Source: Panagrolaimus kolymaensis
Taxonomy: Eukaryota; Nematoda; Chromadorea; Rhabditida; Panagrolaimidae
Length of the DNA stretch: 64,000 bases
Direction of reading: 5' to 3'
NCBI GenBank assembly: GCA_028622995.1
Contig: JAJQJQ010000015.1
Location: 1,116,001 to 1,180,000, forward strand
Part shown: positions 61,079 through 64,000 of the stretch, piece by piece
Layout: every line of letters begins with the position of its first letter
Position numbering within the stretch: position 1 is the first letter of the stretch
The notes under the pieces: model-generated
The model's input: the letters and a program-made list of their open reading frames with translations, nothing else
Told to the model about the DNA's origin: nothing
Database searches by the model: none
Position numbers and translations under genes: made by a program

Positions 61079-61234
61079 TACAATTTTTTCTTACTATGCT
61101 GTTGCATTCTTCGATGGTTGGGAAAAGGCGACACGAAGTCTCAAAACGAAGGTTAAAACACATGCTCTTTTTTTTACATTGATTTGCAACTGTGTGTTCT
61201 TCATTCATTTATTCGATATTTTTCCTTCCAAAAA

Positions 61235-62604
61235 ATGTCAAATTCTGTTAATGAAGATGTTAAAAACGCTATTGTACAATTTGAAAAGCTTCGAGATAAA
61301 CATGGAGCAGCCCTCAATAAATCAGCTATGACATTTCAAAATTATTGTAAAGAATTAATTGAAGAACCATTGGAAGAAGTTCATGCGGCTCGAGCTGCAG
61401 CCGAAGAAGCTCCCGATCCAGTATTAAGTGTATCAGCTCAAGTTTTAATTGAAAAAGAAATTGTTAAAGCTAGGGATATTATGAATAAAGCGATTGAAGA
61501 ACACCGATCCCTTCATAAACTTGTATCACGTTGTGGAAAAGATTTGGATAAAAATTTTGAAGCCGATCTCAGTGGTTTATTACAAAATGAAAAGGATGTT
61601 GAAGGGGTTATTGAAAATCGACAAACCATAAATAAGTTAATGTATGAATTTTTCTTGGATACTGGAATGTCAGAGGTGGCTGAAGCTTTGAAAAAGGTAA
61701 TACTCATTCCATTTTTTTCTTCTAACTCTTTAATTTACTTTACAGGAAGCTGAACTTCCAATAAATTCGAAGGAAGAAGCTCCTTCAAATGATTTAAAAA
61801 GTGTTATTGAATTATACCGAAAGCGTGATCTTGTGCCTTTAATTGAATTTCTCGAACTTTCCACTTATAAAAAGGAACCAGGATTTAATGATCTCATCTT
61901 TGATTTGCATCGTCAACATATTATATTTCTCCTTGAACAAAATAAACAAAATGCTGCTTTAATTTATGGAAGAAATTTGCAACCATTTGCACATACAAAA
62001 GTTGATGAAATTTCACATTTAATGGGTGGACTTGTTGCATATCCATTTATTCCAGAAAAATATAAAAATTTATTTCATGCCAATAATTGGTTGGTCGTTG
62101 AATCAAAGCTTGCTAAACTTGTATCAAATATTAATAGTCCTCTTGAAGTTTTGTAAGTTTTCTTTTCAAGCTTGTAAACCTTTAATTATGATTGTAATAA
62201 TTTTTTTAAGATTAACAATAGGAGCAAAAGCAATGCCATCAATGCTTTCAATTAAAAATGTTCTTACTCGATCACCTCTCGTTGCGGCAGATGAACTCCC
62301 TATAGCTGTTGAAATTCCAACTCCAATTCATTCCACTTTCACATGTCCCATTCTTAAAGTTCAATCAACAGAAAATAATCCACCCATTCGTCTTGGATGT
62401 GGTCATGTTATTAGTAAGGAAGCAGTAAATAAGCTTAGCGCTAGTCGGTAAGTAAAATTTGAGAATAAATTTTTTTTTATAATTAATAGTAACAGATTTC
62501 TCAGAAATGCTCGAAATACTCGACATGGAAATTACAAAATGAAATGCCCATATTGCCCTGAAGAAATTAACACTCATGAAAATAAACGCCTCCATTTTAA
62601 TTAA
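61235..62604 (+). CDS. RMND5: RMND5-type E3 ubiquitin ligase, CTLH/GID complex
   Basis: Exons 61235-61696, 61746-62152, 62211-62447 and 62505-62604 join to 401 residues, close to animal RMND5 (~390). The protein is a RING subunit of the CTLH/GID ubiquitin ligase, pairing with MAEA. Visible: an N-terminal helical region (VKNAIVQFEKLRDKHGAALN), the segment INKLMYEFFLDTGMSEVAEA fitting LisH, then a CTLH/CRA region (VIELYRKRDLVPLIEFLELS, HRQHIIFLLEQNKQNAALIY, HLMGGLVAYPF), and the divergent RING: FTCPILKVQSTENNPPIRLG, CGHVISKEAVNKLS, then KMKCPYCPEE. This RING lacks some zinc ligands of a canonical RING, as is normal for GID-type RINGs. The last intron has two in-frame acceptors (exon start 62496 or 62505), differing by three residues. 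Confidence 0.92.
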
Positions 62605-63229
62605 AACTTTTTATTGTATTAAAAAGATTTGATAATTTATCGATAAAACGAGCCCAATCATAATTATAGTATCTTTTCATAATTTGTACATATATATTAT
62701 TATCATGCATCTTTCTATCATCAATAAAATGTAATTTCTTTGTGTAAATTGTTTAATTTTTTTCTCATGGTTCTTATAAATCATCTCAAAGTATACTGTG
62801 TGTTAAAGATGTTCGAGTTTAAAATCGAGTCAAAACATTAATATAAAAGTTTCTAAAAAAAATTGAATGGGTAATAAAAAAGCTTGAAATTTTCCAAAAA
62901 ATATGAGCTTTCTCGTAGTTAGAGAAAAGAAAAAGAGACACAATTATTTTAGTATAAAATATTTAGGAAATTTTTGAAGCCAATCAACACCAGATAATGC
63001 TCACTTTCTTTTTAATCTATTCTTCTTCTTGGTGTCCGAAATCTTTTCAAGTTGTATATTTTGCTTTAAACTAAATATTACTATGCTTGTTTTTTTACAT
63101 GGTTAACGAGAAATAACAAAAATTGATCAAAAAGAAATAACATCCTTGAAAAAATAAAGAGAGGCAAAATTATTGAAAAGCAATTGAATGTCTCCTTGGC
63201 TACTTCATTTTGTATTGTCATAAATAAAA
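62605..63229. other. intergenic, RMND5 to Argonaute-like gene
   Basis: AT-rich. It includes the RMND5 3' UTR with AATAAAA near 62723. No gene is recognised. Confidence 0.5.
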
Positions 63230-63639
63230 ATGGAGTAAGTAAGGCAAAAACATGCTTTATAGCATTTCATCGAGAAAAAATAATATGTATAAAAAATTAT
63301 GCGTTATATTGGTATCCTCATGGAGGTATTTGCTAACAATGATTCAGTGATATTTATTTTCTGTAAATAAGGCCGTATAAAAATGACATCTTTTAAAATT
63401 TTATCAACATTATCGCAAAATTGTGTAATGATTTCCTTGCAATCTCCACTTTGTTATGGCTTTAAAACATTGGCAAAAAGAGATAAATCATGCAAAAGTT
63501 TGTCTAAAAAAGAATGTCCGAAATTACTTGCTTCCTTTTTTTCATTTCATTTTTTTGTTAGTCGTTTTTTAGATTCGTGTTTGAAAACAAGTTGCGTGTT
63601 TTTTTCCTTTTCAATTTTCTAATTTTTTTAATTTTTTAG

Positions 63640-64000
63640 TCGCTGCTTCAGTATTCCTGATTCATTTATGGCTCAAATCTTTGAGCATCGTGAAAGTGGC
63701 TATTCCAATTGCTACAAGCTAAAATTGGCACCGAACGGATTCGCATATCGTTATGATGTTGAAATCATTGGTGAAAAAGATAATGGAAGTTCTATTAGTT
63801 TGACTGCTTATGATGAAACAAGAAAGAAGTTAGTTTTTGAATTATTTCTGTCTTGATGTTATTCATATCAATTCATTTTTTTTAGGCCATATGGACATCA
63901 TGATGAAATTCGAGCATATTCGTTGCTTACCGCAGCTTATGACGCTACTGATGGATTCGGTCATGCATCTGCTTTACGAATGGTCTATGACAACAGATCA
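63640..64000 (+). CDS. likely Argonaute protein, N-terminal part (partial, runs off window)
   Basis: Exons 63640-63828 and 63886 to the window end are in phase (AA|G). The sequence YKLKLAPNGFAYRYDVEIIG resembles the first strands of the Argonaute N-domain, where a Lys-Leu strand is followed by 'xxYxYDVxI'. Later ALRMVYDNRS resembles the 'AYDGRKNLY' strand that follows. Spacing between the two fits the N-domain. Exon 63640 opens with the last base of a split codon, so there is an upstream exon. A minimal candidate is ATGGA|gtaagt at 63230-63234, which has the right phase; Met at 63668 is an alternative start. Nematodes have expanded worm-specific Argonautes acting in secondary siRNA pathways, but the subclass cannot be told here. 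Confidence 0.5.

Overview
The window is an AT-rich stretch of a eukaryotic genome, almost certainly from a nematode. Coding exons are split by many 45-70 bp introns with GT...TTTTAG borders. Several genes have an acceptor-like TTTTAG or TTTTCAG a few bases before the ATG, as expected for spliced-leader trans-splicing. The gene set includes the nematode-specific SXP/RAL-2 family and close relatives of C. elegans genes (rbg-2, asd-2, yop-1, cdk-9). Genus cannot be fixed from sequence alone.

Left part (1-18.9 kb), single copy: a globin with a long N-terminal extension (2419-4329, +), the glycine cleavage H protein (5257-5903, -), mitochondrial ribosomal protein L9 (6787-7909, +), a 5.1 kb gene-poor gap, a six-finger C2H2 protein (13017-14819, +), CDK9 (15210-16972, -) and a disordered protein with two AT-hooks (17280-18859, +).

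Middle part (19.0-55.6 kb), repeated: two tandem direct duplications overlap. Unit A (10,761 bp) lies at 19030-29790 and again at 29791-40551. It carries rbg-2 (Rab3GAP regulatory subunit), a yop-1/REEP gene, an SXP/RAL-2 gene, a possible membrane-protein gene and a 383 bp TTAA-flanked inverted-repeat element. Unit B (6,342 bp) lies at 39286-45627 and again at 45628-55639. It contains the last 1,266 bp of unit A plus a complete asd-2/quaking-type KH gene. The copies look identical by eye: offsets are constant and translations match. The one difference is a 3,666 bp LTR retroelement (49696-53361) in the second B copy, flanked by a 4 bp target duplication, with the intact empty site in the first B copy. 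The element has two 418 bp LTRs that look identical and one long ORF running from LTR to LTR, with a Gag-like core and no recognisable protease, reverse transcriptase or complete integrase. Either these are very recent duplications with a later insertion, or part of the structure is an assembly or haplotype artefact. Both readings are kept open below.

Right part (55.6-64 kb), single copy: a 3 kb gene-poor stretch, a cytosolic protein tyrosine phosphatase (58667-59968, +), a stranded exon fragment resembling Rho kinase, a small novel Gly/Asn-rich gene sharing a 3' UTR block with the phosphatase, the CTLH-complex RING ligase RMND5 (61235-62604, +), and the start of a likely Argonaute gene running off the end.

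The genes do not form one pathway. The coherent story is structural: duplication raises the copy number of rbg-2 (second copy with an altered C-terminus), yop-1, SXP/RAL-2 and asd-2, and a fresh retroelement sits about 0.6 kb upstream of one asd-2 copy. Exon borders were read by eye from splice motifs and reading frame.
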